Positions 53,560-64,000 of a stretch of DNA of 64,000 bases are shown in pieces. Below the pieces are notes generated by a model. That model saw only the letters and a list, made by a program, of their open reading frames with translations. It did no database searches and was not told the DNA's origin. How positions within the stretch are numbered: position 1 is the stretch's first letter; every line of letters starts with the position of its first letter. This DNA is from Castellaniella sp. (GTDB lineage: Bacteria > Pseudomonadota > Gammaproteobacteria > Burkholderiales > Burkholderiaceae_B). A program made the position numbers and the translations under genes. The stretch is from assembly GCF_004321985.1 (NCBI RefSeq), contig NZ_SCQN01000046.1:124001-188000 (forward strand), written 5' to 3'.

Positions 53560-54576
53560 ATGAAATTCATGAAATTAGCGGCCATTGGTGCCGCTTTGCT
53601 GTTCGTCGGGGCTACCGCTCAGGCAGGAGATACCTACAAGGCGGTCAAGCAGCACGGTCATGTGCAATGCGGGGTGAACGTCGGGCTGCCGGGATTCGCG
53701 CTGGCTGACAGCAAGGGCGTCTGGAAGGGCCTCGATATCGCCACTTGCAAGGCCGTCGCGGCCATGGTGTTCGGGGATGCAAGTAAATTCAAGGCTACGC
53801 CGTTGACCACGCAACAACGCTTCACCGCGTTGCAGTCGGGCGAAATCGACGTGCTGACCCGCAACACCACGGCCACCATGTCGCGCGGTACCACGCTGGG
53901 GTTGATGAGCGCGGGCACCAACTACTACGACAGCCAGGGTGTGCTGGTGAAAAAGAGCCTGGGCGTGAAGAGCGCGACCGAGCTCAACGGCGCCTCGATC
54001 TGCGTTCTGCAGGGCACCACCACTGAACTGAACCTGGCTGACTGGTTCCGCGCGCACAAGCTGGACTTCAAGCCGGTGGTCATCAATACGTCCGAAGAAG
54101 GTTTCCGCACGTTCGAGTCCGGTCGTTGTGACGTGGTCACCAGCGACAAGTCCCAGCTGGCCAGCCTGCGTGCATCGTCGGCCACGCCCGACGATTACAT
54201 CATCCTGCCGGAAAACTTCTCCAAGGAACCGCTGGGCCCCATGGTCCGCCAGGGCGATGATGAATGGTTCATGGTCGTGCGCTGGGCGCTGAATGCCATG
54301 ATCGAGGCCGAAGAGTACGGCATCACATCCAAGAACGTGGACGAGATGCTCAAGTCCAACAACCCCAACATCCAGCGCATCCTGGGGGTTTCCGGCGACA
54401 TGGGCAAGGGCCTGGGGCTGGACAAGAAATGGGCCTACAACATCATCAAGCAGGTGGGCAATTACGGTGAGTCTTTTGATCGTAACCTGGGCAAGGGTTC
54501 ACCGCTGAAGCTCGATCGTGGCCTGAACGCGCAATGGAACAAGGGCGGTATCCTGTACGCTTGGCCGATCCGCTGA
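53560..54576 (+). CDS. aapJ: General L-amino-acid ABC transporter, periplasmic binding protein
   Basis: A 338-residue solute-binding protein of the polar amino-acid family with a signal peptide (KLAAIGAALLFVGATAQA). Sequence landmarks are GVNVGLPGFALAD, GLDIATCKAVAAMVFGD and VLTRNTTATMSRG, typical of AapJ/BztA. It delivers amino acids (broad L-amino-acid range in the family) to the AapQM permease. The start is at 53560; a second ATG three codons on would also fit. Two GC hairpins after its stop probably reduce read-through so the binding protein is made in excess. Confidence 0.93.
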   Translation: MKFMKLAAIGAALLFVGATAQAGDTYKAVKQHGHVQCGVNVGLPGFALADSKGVWKGLDIATCKAVAAMVFGDASKFKATPLTTQQRFTALQSGEIDVLTRNTTATMSRGTTLGLMSAGTNYYDSQGVLVKKSLGVKSATELNGASICVLQGTTTELNLADWFRAHKLDFKPVVINTSEEGFRTFESGRCDVVTSDKSQLASLRASSATPDDYIILPENFSKEPLGPMVRQGDDEWFMVVRWALNAMIEAEEYGITSKNVDEMLKSNNPNIQRILGVSGDMGKGLGLDKKWAYNIIKQVGNYGESFDRNLGKGSPLKLDRGLNAQWNKGGILYAWPIR

Positions 54577-54592
54577 TCGGGTTCTTCTGACG

Positions 54593-54634
54593 GCCGGGGG
54601 GTTCTCCCCCGGCGTTGTGCGCCCTGAGGGGCGC
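54593..54634 (+). terminator. Intercistronic hairpins between aapJ and aapQ
   Basis: Two GC-rich hairpins in tandem: GCCGGGGG-GTTCT-CCCCCGGC (54593-54613) and GCGCCC-TGAG-GGGCGC (54619-54634), the second followed by CTTTG. The weak T-run suggests partial termination or mRNA protection, typical between a binding protein gene and its permease genes. Confidence 0.6.
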
Positions 54635-54665
54635 CTTTGCGTCCTGCCGCGATTCTCCCCTCCCT

Positions 54666-55853
54666 ATGACTAAGACCAAACATCGTGCACCCAGGGGCCC
54701 CAGGCGTCGGTGGTCCTGGAACGACCCGGGAACCCGTGCCCTGATTTATCAGATCCTGATCCTCGGTCTGGTGGCGCTGGGGGTGTGGTATCTGGCTTCC
54801 AACACGCTGCACAATCTTGCGGCGCGGAATATTTCGACCGGTTTTGCCTTCCTGCACGAGGAAGCGGGCTTTGCCATCGGCGAGTCCATGATCGATTATT
54901 CACCGGCCAGCACCTACGGCCATGCCGTCCTGGTGGGCCTGCTCAATACGCTGAGGGTTTCGGTGATCGGGGTGATTGCGGCCACTTTATTCGGCACACT
55001 GCTGGGCATCAGCCGTTTGTCGAAGAACTGGCTGATCTCGCGCCTGTCCGGGCTGTATATCGAGATCATGCGCAACATCCCGCTGCTGCTGCAGCTCTTT
55101 TTCTGGTATGCGCTCATCACCGAGGTCATGCCTGGACCGCGTCAGGCGCTCGCGCCTCTGCCCAGTGTCTTCATTTCGAATCGTGGCCTGAAGATCCCCT
55201 GGCTGAAGGGCGACGCCATGGACTGGGTCTTTGGCGGGCTCGCGCTGGCTATCGTGCTGATCGTGCTGCTGGCCCATTGGGCCCGGCGTCGCCAGGAAGC
55301 CACAGGCCGGATCTTCCCGCTGGTGCGCATGGCGCTTGTGCTGCTCGTCGTGGTGCCCCTGCTGCTTTGGTGGGCCAGCGGCAACAGTATCGAACTCGAC
55401 CGGCCGGTCCTGAAGGGCTTCAACTTCCAGGGCGGGCTGAGCCTGTCACCGGAATTCGCAGCACTGCTCGCCGGGCTGGTCATCTATACATCGGCGTTCG
55501 TGGCCGAGGTCGTGCGCTCGGGGATTCAGGCGGTCGACCAGGGGCAATGGGAGGCGGCGGCCTCCATCGGTCTGCCACGTGCGCGGATCCTGCGGCTGGT
55601 CATCCTGCCGCAGGCCATGCGAGTCATCATCCCACCCATGACCAGCCAGTACCTGAATCTGACGAAGAACAGCTCGCTGGCCGTGGCTATCGGCTATCCG
55701 GACATTGTGGCCGTCACCAATACCATCCTGAATCAGACGGGTCAGGCGATCGAGGGCATCATGATCATCATGGCCGCGTACCTGGTGGTCAGCCTGTCCA
55801 TCTCGGTTTTCATGAACTGGTACAACAGGCGTATTTCACTGGTGGAGCGATAG
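54666..55853 (+). CDS. aapQ: Amino-acid ABC transporter permease AapQ
   Basis: A 395-residue permease with about eight helices. The C-terminal half has the ABC permease signature VRSGIQAVDQGQWEAAASIG followed by LPRARILRLVILPQAMRVI, which contacts the ATPase. The long N-terminal part, with a large periplasmic loop, is a feature of the AapQ/BztB type. It pairs with AapM. Confidence 0.94.
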   Translation: MTKTKHRAPRGPRRRWSWNDPGTRALIYQILILGLVALGVWYLASNTLHNLAARNISTGFAFLHEEAGFAIGESMIDYSPASTYGHAVLVGLLNTLRVSVIGVIAATLFGTLLGISRLSKNWLISRLSGLYIEIMRNIPLLLQLFFWYALITEVMPGPRQALAPLPSVFISNRGLKIPWLKGDAMDWVFGGLALAIVLIVLLAHWARRRQEATGRIFPLVRMALVLLVVVPLLLWWASGNSIELDRPVLKGFNFQGGLSLSPEFAALLAGLVIYTSAFVAEVVRSGIQAVDQGQWEAAASIGLPRARILRLVILPQAMRVIIPPMTSQYLNLTKNSSLAVAIGYPDIVAVTNTILNQTGQAIEGIMIIMAAYLVVSLSISVFMNWYNRRISLVER

Positions 55854-56951
55854 ATGGACAAGGCACTCCCTGGTACACCTGATCGCCTGCCGCCGCGCGC
55901 CACCGGCGGAATCGTGGGCTGGCTGCGCACGCGCCTGTTTTCTTCGCCTCTGAATGCGGTGCTGACGATTCTCGCCATGTGGTTCCTGCTCATGGCGATT
56001 CCGGCGCTGATCGACTATCTGTTCGTGAAGCCGAATTTTTCGGCCACGACAGCGGCGCAGTGCCGCGAGACGGGCGGCTACTGCTGGGCGTTCGTGCGCG
56101 AGAAACACCGGCTGATCCTGTTCGGAATCTATCCGTATGCCGAGCAGTGGCGGCCGCTGCTGGCCTCGGTCATTCTGGTGGCCGCCGTGATCTGCAGTTG
56201 CATCCGCTGGTTTTGGAAGCCGTTTCTGGGCGTCCTGTGGCTGGTCGCGCTGGCCGCCTTCGGCATCCTGATGTGGGGGGGCGTGTTTGGCCTGACCTAC
56301 GTCGAGAACAGTCGCTGGGGGGGGCTGCCGGTGACGCTCATCCTGTCGACCTTCGGCATCGCACTGGCGTTCCCGTTTGGCCTGCTGCTGGCGCTGGGGC
56401 GGCGTTCGGACATGCCTGGGGTGAAGGCGGTCTGTGTGGTCTATATCGAACTGATCCGGGGCGTGCCCCTGGTCAGCCTGTTGTTCATGTCCTCGGTCAT
56501 GCTGCCGTTGTTCCTGCCGGAAGGCTTTTCCATCGACAAGCTGCTTCGGGCGCAGATTGCCATCATCCTGTTCGCGGCCGCCTATGTCGCCGAGACGGTG
56601 CGTGGCGGACTGCAGGCCATGCCCAAAGGACAATACGAGGGGGCACAGTCCATCGGTCTGAGCTACTGGCAATCCATGCGCAAGATCATTCTGCCGCAGG
56701 CGTTGAAGATCGTCATTCCGCCGCTGGTAGGGATTTTCATCTCGCTCTTCAAGGACACTTCGCTGGTGGTGATCATCGGGATCTTCGATCTGACCCAGGC
56801 GGCCAAGGCGGCCGTATCTGATGCGCTCTGGCGCGGGTACAGCACCGAGGCCTACCTGTTCATCTCCGTCATTTATTTCATTTTCTGCTTTTCGATCTCG
56901 CGCTACAGCCTGTCGCTGGAACGTCAGCTTGATCAAGGACAGAAGCGTTAG
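55854..56951 (+). CDS. aapM: Amino-acid ABC transporter permease AapM
   Basis: A 365-residue permease with about eight helices and the conserved loop [20 protein letters not shown] ending in [11 protein letters not shown]. It follows aapQ with no gap (stop at 55853, start at 55854). A periplasmic loop with two cysteines ([13 protein letters not shown]) precedes the transport core. It forms the heteromeric channel with AapQ. Confidence 0.94.
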   Translation: MDKALPGTPDRLPPRATGGIVGWLRTRLFSSPLNAVLTILAMWFLLMAIPALIDYLFVKPNFSATTAAQCRETGGYCWAFVREKHRLILFGIYPYAEQWRPLLASVILVAAVICSCIRWFWKPFLGVLWLVALAAFGILMWGGVFGLTYVENSRWGGLPVTLILSTFGIALAFPFGLLLALGRRSDMPGVKAVCVVYIELIRGVPLVSLLFMSSVMLPLFLPEGFSIDKLLRAQIAIILFAAAYVAETVRGGLQAMPKGQYEGAQSIGLSYWQSMRKIILPQALKIVIPPLVGIFISLFKDTSLVVIIGIFDLTQAAKAAVSDALWRGYSTEAYLFISVIYFIFCFSISRYSLSLERQLDQGQKR

Positions 56952-56995
56952 CATTTTGCGCGGGCCGCTTGCCGTGCCCGCAGGAGCCTTCATCC

Positions 56996-57736
56996 ATGTC
57001 GGAACCCATCATCCGTCTGAAGAACGTCAACAAGTGGTACGGCCAGTTCCATGTCCTGAAAGACCTGAATCTGGATGTTGCGCCTGGCGAACGCATCGTG
57101 ATTTGCGGACCGTCCGGGTCGGGGAAGTCCACGATGATCCGCTGCATCAATCGGTTGGAAGAACACCAAGAGGGCCAAATCGTCGTCGATGGCACCGAAC
57201 TGACCAACGACATCAAGCAGATCGAAATCATTCGGCGCGATGTGGGTATGGTGTTCCAGCATTTCAATCTGTTCCCTCACATGACGGTACTGGAAAACCT
57301 GACGCTGGGGCCATCCTGGGTCCTCAAGCGTCCGAAGGCCGAAGCCGAGGCGACTGCCATGAAATACCTGGAACGGGTGCGGATTCCCGACCAGGCGAAC
57401 AAGTATCCTGGCCAGCTCTCGGGCGGACAGCAGCAGCGGGTTGCCATCGCCCGATCCCTGTGCATGAATCCCAAGATCATGCTGTTTGACGAGCCCACCT
57501 CGGCGCTGGATCCCGAGATGGTCAAGGAAGTCCTGGATGTCATGGTGGAACTGGCTGGGGTATCCGGCATGACCATGCTCTGCGTCACGCACGAGATGGG
57601 GTTCGCGCGCAAGGTCGCCAATCGCGTGATCTTCATGGATCATGGCGAGATCATCGAGCAGAACGCGCCCGATGCCTTCTTTGATCACCCCCAGAATGAG
57701 CGGACCCGGCTGTTCCTGAGTCAGATTCTGCACTGA
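56996..57736 (+). CDS. aapP: Amino-acid ABC transporter ATP-binding protein AapP
   Basis: A 246-residue ABC ATPase of the polar amino-acid group. Walker A is GPSGSGKST, the Q loop is [13 protein letters not shown], the signature is [14 protein letters not shown], Walker B is [12 protein letters not shown] and the H loop is [10 protein letters not shown]. It energises uptake through AapQM. The ATG at 56996 ([10 protein letters not shown]) is the natural start after a 44-bp gap that holds a GGAG site. Confidence 0.96.
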   Translation: MSEPIIRLKNVNKWYGQFHVLKDLNLDVAPGERIVICGPSGSGKSTMIRCINRLEEHQEGQIVVDGTELTNDIKQIEIIRRDVGMVFQHFNLFPHMTVLENLTLGPSWVLKRPKAEAEATAMKYLERVRIPDQANKYPGQLSGGQQQRVAIARSLCMNPKIMLFDEPTSALDPEMVKEVLDVMVELAGVSGMTMLCVTHEMGFARKVANRVIFMDHGEIIEQNAPDAFFDHPQNERTRLFLSQILH

Positions 57737-57807
57737 TACACCTTTTCACAGTTGCCACCGTGCTTCTTGTTACGCTAGGGGCCTAACTGTCCACAAGGAG
57801 AGCAAAA

Positions 57808-58479
57808 TTGGGCGCAATCACTTATCGAGCAGCTTCTACCCGAGCGGTTCATCTGGCCGCGATCGGAAGCCTGGCGCTGCTGACAGCTTGTGCGAACATG
57901 TCGCCTCAGGGCCAGAATACGGCGGTTGGCGCTGGTGCCGGCGCAGCGCTTGGGGCAGGCCTGGGCGCACTCATTGGTGATAGTAGTCACGCTGCGCTGA
58001 TCGGTGCGGGCCTGGGCAGCGTCGTGGGTGGTGTTGTGGGTTACAATTGGAAGGCCGTGAAGCAGAGCGTTGAAAAATCAGGCGCATCCAGCCTGGGGGT
58101 CGCAGTGACGGAAATGCCGGATGGCTCACTGAAGGTCAACATCCCGAGCAACGTGTCCTTCAGCACGAACCAGTCGGTGCTCAAGCCGCAATTGCTCCCT
58201 GTGCTCGACAGTGTGGCGAAGGCCATGAACGAACACCCCGAATTGCGAGCCAAGTCGATCGGTTATACCGACAGCAGCGGGTCCAACGCGATCAACCAGC
58301 CTTTGTCGCAGCGGCGGGCGGCGGCGGTCACCCAGTATCTGTCCGGACAAGGCGTTGCCACTACCCGGTTGACGGCGGAAGGCCGCGGTTCGGCCAGTCC
58401 GATCGGAGACAACAGTACGCCTGAAGGCCGTGCCCTGAATCGGCGCGTGGAGTTGTTCCTGTATGCCGTGAAGCAGTAA
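57808..58479 (+). CDS. OmpA-family lipoprotein with glycine zipper
   Basis: A 223-residue lipoprotein. The TTG start has AAGGAG eight bases upstream. The signal ends in a lipobox (SLALLTAC). A glycine-zipper segment (GAGAGAALGAGLGALIGD, then VVGGVVG) follows at about 40-80. The C-terminal OmpA domain (about 100-223) carries the peptidoglycan-contacting pieces GYTDSSGSNAINQPLSQRRA and NRRVELFLY. It probably links the outer membrane to peptidoglycan, like YiaD and related proteins. Confidence 0.9.
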   Translation: MGAITYRAASTRAVHLAAIGSLALLTACANMSPQGQNTAVGAGAGAALGAGLGALIGDSSHAALIGAGLGSVVGGVVGYNWKAVKQSVEKSGASSLGVAVTEMPDGSLKVNIPSNVSFSTNQSVLKPQLLPVLDSVAKAMNEHPELRAKSIGYTDSSGSNAINQPLSQRRAAAVTQYLSGQGVATTRLTAEGRGSASPIGDNSTPEGRALNRRVELFLYAVKQ

Positions 58480-58497
58480 TAGCGGGTCGGCAGGTTT

Positions 58498-58531
58498 CTG
58501 GCGCGGTGCGGCCTGCGGTCGGCCGCGCCAG
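58498..58531. terminator. GC-rich hairpin downstream of the OmpA-like gene
   Basis: CTGGCGCGG (58498-58506) pairs with CCGCGCCAG (58523-58531) across a 16-base loop. There is no T-run, so termination is uncertain; it may be a Rho-related or stability element. Confidence 0.35.
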
Positions 58532-58565
58532 GAGACTCGCCCTAGGACGTGGCCACGCAACCTGC

Positions 58566-58593
58566 TTGATTGGAAAGCCAATTTCCGTATAAA
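58566..58593 (+). promoter_or_regulatory. rplU promoter
   Basis: TTGATT (58566-58571), a 16-bp spacer, then TATAAA (58588-58593) forms a good sigma-70 promoter. It implies a leader of about 180 bases before rplU at 58782. The 302-bp gap 58480-58781 holds only this promoter, the hairpin above and the 11-bp repeat tract. Confidence 0.7.
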
Positions 58594-58690
58594 ATGCAAG
58601 GCTTAGTCCGCGTTTTTCTTGCCAATCGGCGATTGCATCGGCTGGCGCTTTCAGTCTGATGGCTGCTTGGCAACTGCGCGGGCTGGTATT

Positions 58691-58768
58691 GCAGACCCGT
58701 GGCAGACCCGTGGCAGACCCGTAGCAAACCTTGCGGCAACCCCACAGTAAGCCCGTTGTAAACCTATT
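58691..58768 (+). repeat. 11-bp tandem repeat tract in the rplU leader
   Basis: Three near-identical 11-bp units GCAGACCCGTG/A run head to tail at 58691-58723. They are followed by weaker copies (GCAAACCTTGC, GGCAACCCCACA, GTAAGCCCGTT, GTAAACCTATT) up to the ribosome binding site of rplU. The tract lies inside the transcribed leader. Confidence 0.7.
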
Positions 58769-58781
58769 TCAGGAATTCCCC

Positions 58782-59093
58782 ATGTACGCGGTCATAAAAA
58801 CCGGCGGCAAACAGTATCGTGTTTGTGCCGGCCAAAAACTGAAAATCGAACAGATACCGGCTGACATTGGGCAAGAAATTTCGCTCGACCAGGTGTTGTC
58901 CGTCGGCGAAGGCGAGTCGCTTCAGATCGGCACGCCCTTCGTCTCGGGCGCCTCGGTGCGTGCGACCGTTCTTGCACAAGGCCGTCATGACAAGGTCAAG
59001 ATCTTCAAGATGCGCCGTCGCAAGCACTATCAGAAGCATCAGGGCCATCGCCAGAACTACACCGAAATCCGCATCGAAGCCGTTGCGGTCTGA
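58782..59093 (+). CDS. rplU: 50S ribosomal protein L21
   Basis: L21 (103 residues) binds 23S rRNA in the large subunit. The [14 protein letters not shown] start and the [19 protein letters not shown] basic loop are characteristic. It is coded with rpmA, 28 bases upstream of it, and both end at the terminator near 59427. AGGAA lies upstream of the start at 58782. Confidence 0.97.
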   Translation: MYAVIKTGGKQYRVCAGQKLKIEQIPADIGQEISLDQVLSVGEGESLQIGTPFVSGASVRATVLAQGRHDKVKIFKMRRRKHYQKHQGHRQNYTEIRIEAVAV

Positions 59094-59121
59094 TCCCGGT
59101 CATCGAATTTAGGAGCTCATC

Positions 59122-59382
59122 ATGGCACACAAAAAGGGCGGCGGCTCGACTCGTAACGGCCGCGATTCCGAATCGAAACGGCTGGGCGTGAAGGTCTACG
59201 GTGGTCAGCGCATCCTGGCTGGCGGCATCATCGTTCGCCAGCGCGGGACCCAGTTCCACCCCGGCGTCAATGTCGGCATCGGCAAGGACCACACGTTGTT
59301 CTCGCTCGTGGACGGAACCGTGCAATTCACCATACGCGGGGCGCTCAGCAAGCGCACCGTCTCGGTCGAAGCCGCAAGCTGA
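59122..59382 (+). CDS. rpmA: 50S ribosomal protein L27
   Basis: L27 (86 residues) sits at the peptidyl-transferase centre. The [20 protein letters not shown]-terminus, with its flexible Gly/Lys-rich tail, is typical. An AGGAG site lies ten bases upstream of the start. No proteolysed N-terminal extension as in Firmicutes is present. Confidence 0.97.
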   Translation: MAHKKGGGSTRNGRDSESKRLGVKVYGGQRILAGGIIVRQRGTQFHPGVNVGIGKDHTLFSLVDGTVQFTIRGALSKRTVSVEAAS

Positions 59383-59405
59383 AGCGGCAGACAACAGTCA
59401 GCATG

Positions 59406-60573
<1,168 letters not shown>

Positions 60574-60578
60574 CTCCC

Positions 60579-61742
60579 ATGGTCTCCCAGGATTCCGCTG
60601 TCTCCGTTGCACAAGGGGCTCATCGACTGGTCCTCAAGGTCGGTTCTTCGCTGGTCACGAACGAGGGCCGGGGCATCGACATGGACGCCGTGGCGCAGTG
60701 GGCGTCGCAGATTGCGGGGCTGCATGCCGAGGGGCGCCAGATCGTGCTGGTCTCCAGCGGCGCCATTGCCGAGGGCATGGCGCGCCTGGGCTGGCCCCGG
60801 CGTCCCGGCACCATGCCGGAGCTTCAGGCGGCGGCTGCAGTCGGCCAGATGGGCCTTATCCAGGCCTATGAGTCGGCCTTTGCCCGCCATGGCATCCGGA
60901 CCGCCCAGATCCTGCTCACCCATGAGGACCTGTCGCACCGGCGGCGCTACCTGAATGCGCGCAGTACGCTGGTCACGTTGCTGAACCTGGGTGTGGTGCC
61001 TATCGTCAACGAGAACGACACGGTCGTGACCGACGAAATCCGTCTGGGCGACAACGACACGCTGGGGGCGCTGGTCACCAATCTGATCGAGGCCAATGTC
61101 CTGGTGATCCTTACCGACCAGCCGGGCCTGTACAGTGCCGATCCTCGCAAGCATCCTGATGCCACCTTCATCCACCACGGACAGGCGGGAGACCCGGCAC
61201 TGGAATCCATGGCGGGGGGCTCGGGCAGCACCATCGGGACGGGCGGGATGCTCACCAAGGTTCTCGCCGCCCGGCGTGCGGCCAATAGCGGCGGGCATAC
61301 CATCATCGCGTCGGGCCGTGAGCCAGACGTGCTGCTGCGGCTCGCGGCCGGCGAATCCATTGGCACGGAGCTGCGGGCCGTGTTGCCGGTCCGGTCGGCC
61401 CGCCAGCGCTGGCTGGCCAACCACCTGCGGCTGCGGGGCCGCGTGACGCTGGATGCCGGCGCAGTGCGGGCGCTCACCCAGGGCCATCACAGCCTGCTGC
61501 CGGTGGGTGTGATCGCGGTCGAGGGCGAATTCGACCGCGGCGACGTGGTGGCCTGTGTCGACGAGCACGGCGTGGAATGCGGGCGCGGCCTGATCAACTA
61601 TTCATCGGCCGAGACGGCTCGCATCCTGCGGCAGCCCAGCACGCGCATCGTGGAGATCCTGGGCCACCTGTCCGATCCCGAACTGATTCATCGCGACAAT
61701 CTGGTGGTGCTGCGGCCGCGCGCGGCGGCGTCCCCGAAGTAG
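60579..61742 (+). CDS. proB: Glutamate 5-kinase
   Basis: ProB phosphorylates glutamate at the first step of proline synthesis. The 387-residue product has an amino-acid kinase domain ([44 protein letters not shown]) and a C-terminal PUA domain (about 295-370). The enzyme of this type is feedback-inhibited by proline. It begins six bases after obgE. No proA follows in the window. Confidence 0.95.
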   Translation: MVSQDSAVSVAQGAHRLVLKVGSSLVTNEGRGIDMDAVAQWASQIAGLHAEGRQIVLVSSGAIAEGMARLGWPRRPGTMPELQAAAAVGQMGLIQAYESAFARHGIRTAQILLTHEDLSHRRRYLNARSTLVTLLNLGVVPIVNENDTVVTDEIRLGDNDTLGALVTNLIEANVLVILTDQPGLYSADPRKHPDATFIHHGQAGDPALESMAGGSGSTIGTGGMLTKVLAARRAANSGGHTIIASGREPDVLLRLAAGESIGTELRAVLPVRSARQRWLANHLRLRGRVTLDAGAVRALTQGHHSLLPVGVIAVEGEFDRGDVVACVDEHGVECGRGLINYSSAETARILRQPSTRIVEILGHLSDPELIHRDNLVVLRPRAAASPK

Positions 61743-61792
61743 CCGCGAATGCGGGGAATGCCCGCCGGCCCCGTCTGGACGAGGCTGGCGGG

Positions 61793-62281
61793 CTACTTCT
61801 GCGCCGGGATGAACTGGGTTTCCTTGACCTCTTCCATGACCACGCAGCTCTTCGTCTGCGTCACGCCAGGCAGGCGCAGCAGGATGTCGCCCAGCAGGTT
61901 CCGGTACTGGCTGATTTCCTTGATGCGCGCCTTGATCATGTAATCGAAGTCGCCTGATACCAGATGGCATTCCAGCACCTGTGGCACGCACAGGACCTCA
62001 CGGCGGAACTCTTCGAAGGTGCGTTCGGATTTGCTGGACATGCTGATTTCGACGAAGACCAGCAGCCCCGCATCCAGCGCCGCCGGGGAAACCCTGGCGT
62101 GGTAACCCATGATCACGCCATCTCGTTCCAGCCGCCTGACCCGCTCGATGCAGGGCGTGACTGTCAGGCCGATGGCGTCGGCCAGCTCCGTCATGGAGAG
62201 ACGGCCATTCTGCTGAAGCAGGTCCAGAATGCGTCGATCGATTTTGTCCAGGGCGTGGACGGATTCTTTCTGGATGCGCAT
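61793..62281 (-). CDS. Lrp/AsnC-family transcriptional regulator
   Basis: A 162-residue regulator with an N-terminal helix-turn-helix (RILDLLQQNGRLSMTELADA, then PCIERVRRLERDG) and a C-terminal RAM ligand-binding domain (VLECHLVSGDFDYMIKARI). It is divergent from dadA, so it very likely controls D-amino-acid (alanine) catabolism, as Lrp/BkdR/DadR-type regulators do. It is nearly the size of E. coli Lrp (164). Confidence 0.93.
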   Translation of the reverse strand: MRIQKESVHALDKIDRRILDLLQQNGRLSMTELADAIGLTVTPCIERVRRLERDGVIMGYHARVSPAALDAGLLVFVEISMSSKSERTFEEFRREVLCVPQVLECHLVSGDFDYMIKARIKEISQYRNLLGDILLRLPGVTQTKSCVVMEEVKETQFIPAQK

Positions 62282-62420
62282 GGCGGGAATTCCTGGTCAG
62301 GAGCTGGCTGTCGACGGGACCATGCGCCGGGCTGCGGCGCCAGGCTGGGGCGTGCCAGCATTTCATGCTGTGGGCGCTCGATTGTGCTGCCAAGTCCTCA
62401 TTGTATTTCATGGAAACCTG

Positions 62421-62437
62421 ATTTTTTCATAAAAAAT
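62421..62437. promoter_or_regulatory. A/T palindrome in the lrp-dadA intergenic region
   Basis: ATTTTTT-CAT-AAAAAAT is a perfect inverted repeat with 7-bp arms, at 62421-62437. Lrp/AsnC regulators prefer such A/T-centred dyads, so it is a candidate operator for the adjacent divergent genes. Confidence 0.4.
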
Positions 62438-62489
62438 TAGCCAGCTATATCGCCTATCATCATGAAAAATCATCTGTTTGAGGAACGTC

Positions 62490-63740
62490 ATGAAGGTTCT
62501 GATCTTGGGAGCCGGCGTAGTGGGTGTCACGAGCGCCTATTACCTTGCCCGCCAGGGGCACGAAGTGACCGTCGTGGATCGCGAGCCGGACACGGCCGAA
62601 GAGACCAGCTTTGGGAATGCCGGTCAGCTCTCCTTTGGCTATTCCTCTCCGTGGGCGGCACCGGGGATTCCGTTGAAAGCGCTGAAGTGGATGTTCCAGG
62701 AGCATTCGCCGCTGACCATTCGCCCCGATGGCAGCGTGGACCAGGTCAAGTGGCTGTTGCAGATGTGGCGCAACTGCACGCCGGCGCGCTACGCCCTGAA
62801 CAAAGAGCGCATGCTGCGGATGTCGTCCTACAGCCGGCAGTGCCTGCATGCACTGGAAGCCGACACCGGCATCCAGTTCGAGGGCCGGCGTCAGGGTACC
62901 CTGCAGCTGTTCCGCACCCAGAAGCAGATGGACGATGCGCAGCGCGACGTCCAGGCGCTCAGCGATGCGGGGGTGTCTTTCGAGCTTGTGGAAGGAGATC
63001 GCCTGGCACAGTATGAGCCGGCGCTGGCCCGGGTCCGCCACAAGCTGGTGGGCGGTTTGCGCACACCCGATGACGAGACGGGTGACTGCCGTCTGTTCAC
63101 GCATGCGCTGACCCGGCTGGCCGAGGATCTGGGTGTCCGGTTCCGCTACAACGAAACCATTCAGTCATTGCAGCAATCGGGCGGTCGCCTGACGGGTGTG
63201 CAATGCGCCTCCGGCTTGCTGCAGGCCGATGCCTACGTCGTGGCGCTGGGTTCCTGGTCGCCCCTGTTGCTGAAGGGGCTCGTCGATATTCCGGTCTATC
63301 CGATGAAGGGTTATTCGATTACGGTGGACATCGCCGACGCGGCCTGCGCGCCCGAGTCCACCCTGTTGGACGAAACCTACAAGATCGCATTGACGCGTTT
63401 TGACCAGCGCATTCGCGTTGGCGGCATGGCAGAGGTCGTGGGTTACGACAAGTCGCTGAACCCGCGCCGTCAGCAGACGCTGGAAATGGTGCTCAACGAT
63501 TTGTTCCCAGGCAGCTATCGCCCGGGTGACGTGCACTTCTGGACGGGGTTGCGCCCCAAGACCCCGGACAGTACCCCCATCGTCGGCCGTACGCCGCTGG
63601 ACAACCTGTATCTGAACACCGGCCACGGCACGTTGGGCTGGACCATGTCCTGCGGCAGTGGCCAGCTGATCGCCGATATCGTGTCTGGCAACCCGACGGC
63701 AATCCGCAGCGATGACCTGGGGGTCTCGCGGTACCGTTGA
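62490..63740 (+). CDS. dadA: D-amino-acid dehydrogenase (small subunit type)
   Basis: DadA (416 residues) is a membrane-associated FAD enzyme that oxidises D-alanine and other D-amino acids to oxoacids, feeding electrons to the respiratory chain. The FAD-binding GxGxxG motif is [15 protein letters not shown] at the N-terminus, with the ATGQ-like GSGQLIADI and [14 protein letters not shown] blocks near the C-terminus. GAGGAAC lies upstream of the ATG at 62490. No alanine racemase gene (dadX) is present beside it. Confidence 0.94.
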   Translation: MKVLILGAGVVGVTSAYYLARQGHEVTVVDREPDTAEETSFGNAGQLSFGYSSPWAAPGIPLKALKWMFQEHSPLTIRPDGSVDQVKWLLQMWRNCTPARYALNKERMLRMSSYSRQCLHALEADTGIQFEGRRQGTLQLFRTQKQMDDAQRDVQALSDAGVSFELVEGDRLAQYEPALARVRHKLVGGLRTPDDETGDCRLFTHALTRLAEDLGVRFRYNETIQSLQQSGGRLTGVQCASGLLQADAYVVALGSWSPLLLKGLVDIPVYPMKGYSITVDIADAACAPESTLLDETYKIALTRFDQRIRVGGMAEVVGYDKSLNPRRQQTLEMVLNDLFPGSYRPGDVHFWTGLRPKTPDSTPIVGRTPLDNLYLNTGHGTLGWTMSCGSGQLIADIVSGNPTAIRSDDLGVSRYR

Positions 63741-63753
63741 TCCGGGCGGTGTT

Positions 63754-64000
63754 CTAAGACCGGTAGTCGGCGTTGATGCTGACGTATTCGTGCGACAGGT
63801 CGCAGGTGTAGACCGTGTCGGTTACGTCGCCGCGCCCCAGCGCTACCCGTACCAGGATCTCGGCGGCTGCCATGACGCGTTGGCCGTCAGCTTCCTGGTA
63901 GCCGGGATCGCGCCCGCCGTGGCTCGCCACGCGCACGTCCCCCAGCCAGAGCGTGATCCTGGACACATCCAGATCCTCCACACCCGAATAGCCGATGGCG
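63754..64000 (-). CDS. argJ: Glutamate N-acetyltransferase ArgJ, C-terminal part
   Basis: The last 80 or so residues of ArgJ, the arginine-pathway enzyme that moves the acetyl group between N-acetylornithine and glutamate. The tail [19 protein letters not shown] is the signature C-terminus of the family. The rest lies beyond the window edge. Confidence 0.9.
   Translation of the reverse strand, partial: AIGYSGVEDLDVSRITLWLGDVRVASHGGRDPGYQEADGQRVMAAAEILVRVALGRGDVTDTVYTCDLSHEYVSINADYRS

Noticed and set aside
55836-56993. A 385-codon minus-strand open frame
   Set aside because: Antisense to aapM. It is a charged repetitive sequence that only reflects the codon use of the membrane protein on the other strand.

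Overview
The window is chromosomal DNA of high GC content. It carries about 60 protein genes, one tRNA and several recognisable RNA switches. Gene content and order point to a betaproteobacterium of the order Burkholderiales, most likely family Alcaligenaceae (Bordetella/Achromobacter/Castellaniella relatives). The blocks that suggest this are gatCAB divergent from mreBCD-mrdA-rodA, mutY-ftsX-ftsE, rplU-rpmA-obgE-proB, and metX-metW. This assignment is inferred from gene order and protein character, not from a database search. No insertion sequence, prophage, CRISPR array or rRNA operon was seen.

Layout. 1-9.4 kb: end of an FMN-dependent hydroxyacid dehydrogenase, a small protein behind tandem palindromes, rep and priA helicases, hemE with an upstream degenerate-receiver regulator, a diheme cytochrome c and tRNA-Arg(CCG). 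9.5-12.7 kb: a DUF4105 membrane protein, an ECF sigma factor coupled to a DUF2892 protein, and an MFS transporter. 12.7-24.6 kb: a metal-homeostasis island. It holds an RND efflux system (outer membrane factor, adaptor, pump), a two-component system, a P1B-type ATPase with an unusual membrane motif and an RcnR-type repressor, all on the minus strand. Divergent from these is a DMT transporter with a histidine-rich tail, followed by a GDT1/TMEM165-family manganese exporter under a yybP-ykoY riboswitch. The residues of the RcnR-like sensor and the RND signature favour nickel/cobalt as substrate.

25-33.8 kb: a peroxiredoxin, gshA, a lipoprotein overlapping a LuxR-type HTH gene tail to tail, then metX (behind a SAM-II riboswitch), metW, ampG, an SLC10-type transporter and xth. 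33.9-40.1 kb: the most interesting block, a tight operon of an AAHS-like MFS transporter, a two-subunit NAD-type dihydroorotate dehydrogenase, an M20 carbamoylase-type amidohydrolase, a divergent orotate-phosphoribosyltransferase-like protein and an XRE regulator. It reads like a pathway for uptake and breakdown (or salvage) of orotate/dihydroorotate, and it is separate from the housekeeping pyrE 2 kb downstream.

40.2-64 kb: housekeeping blocks. These are pyrE behind a strong hairpin, gatCAB, the cell-shape operon mreBCD-mrdA-rodA, mutY-ftsX-ftsE, a general amino-acid ABC importer (aapJQMP), an OmpA-like lipoprotein, rplU-rpmA (with an 11-bp tandem repeat in the leader), obgE, proB, an Lrp-type regulator divergent from dadA, and the C-terminal end of argJ.
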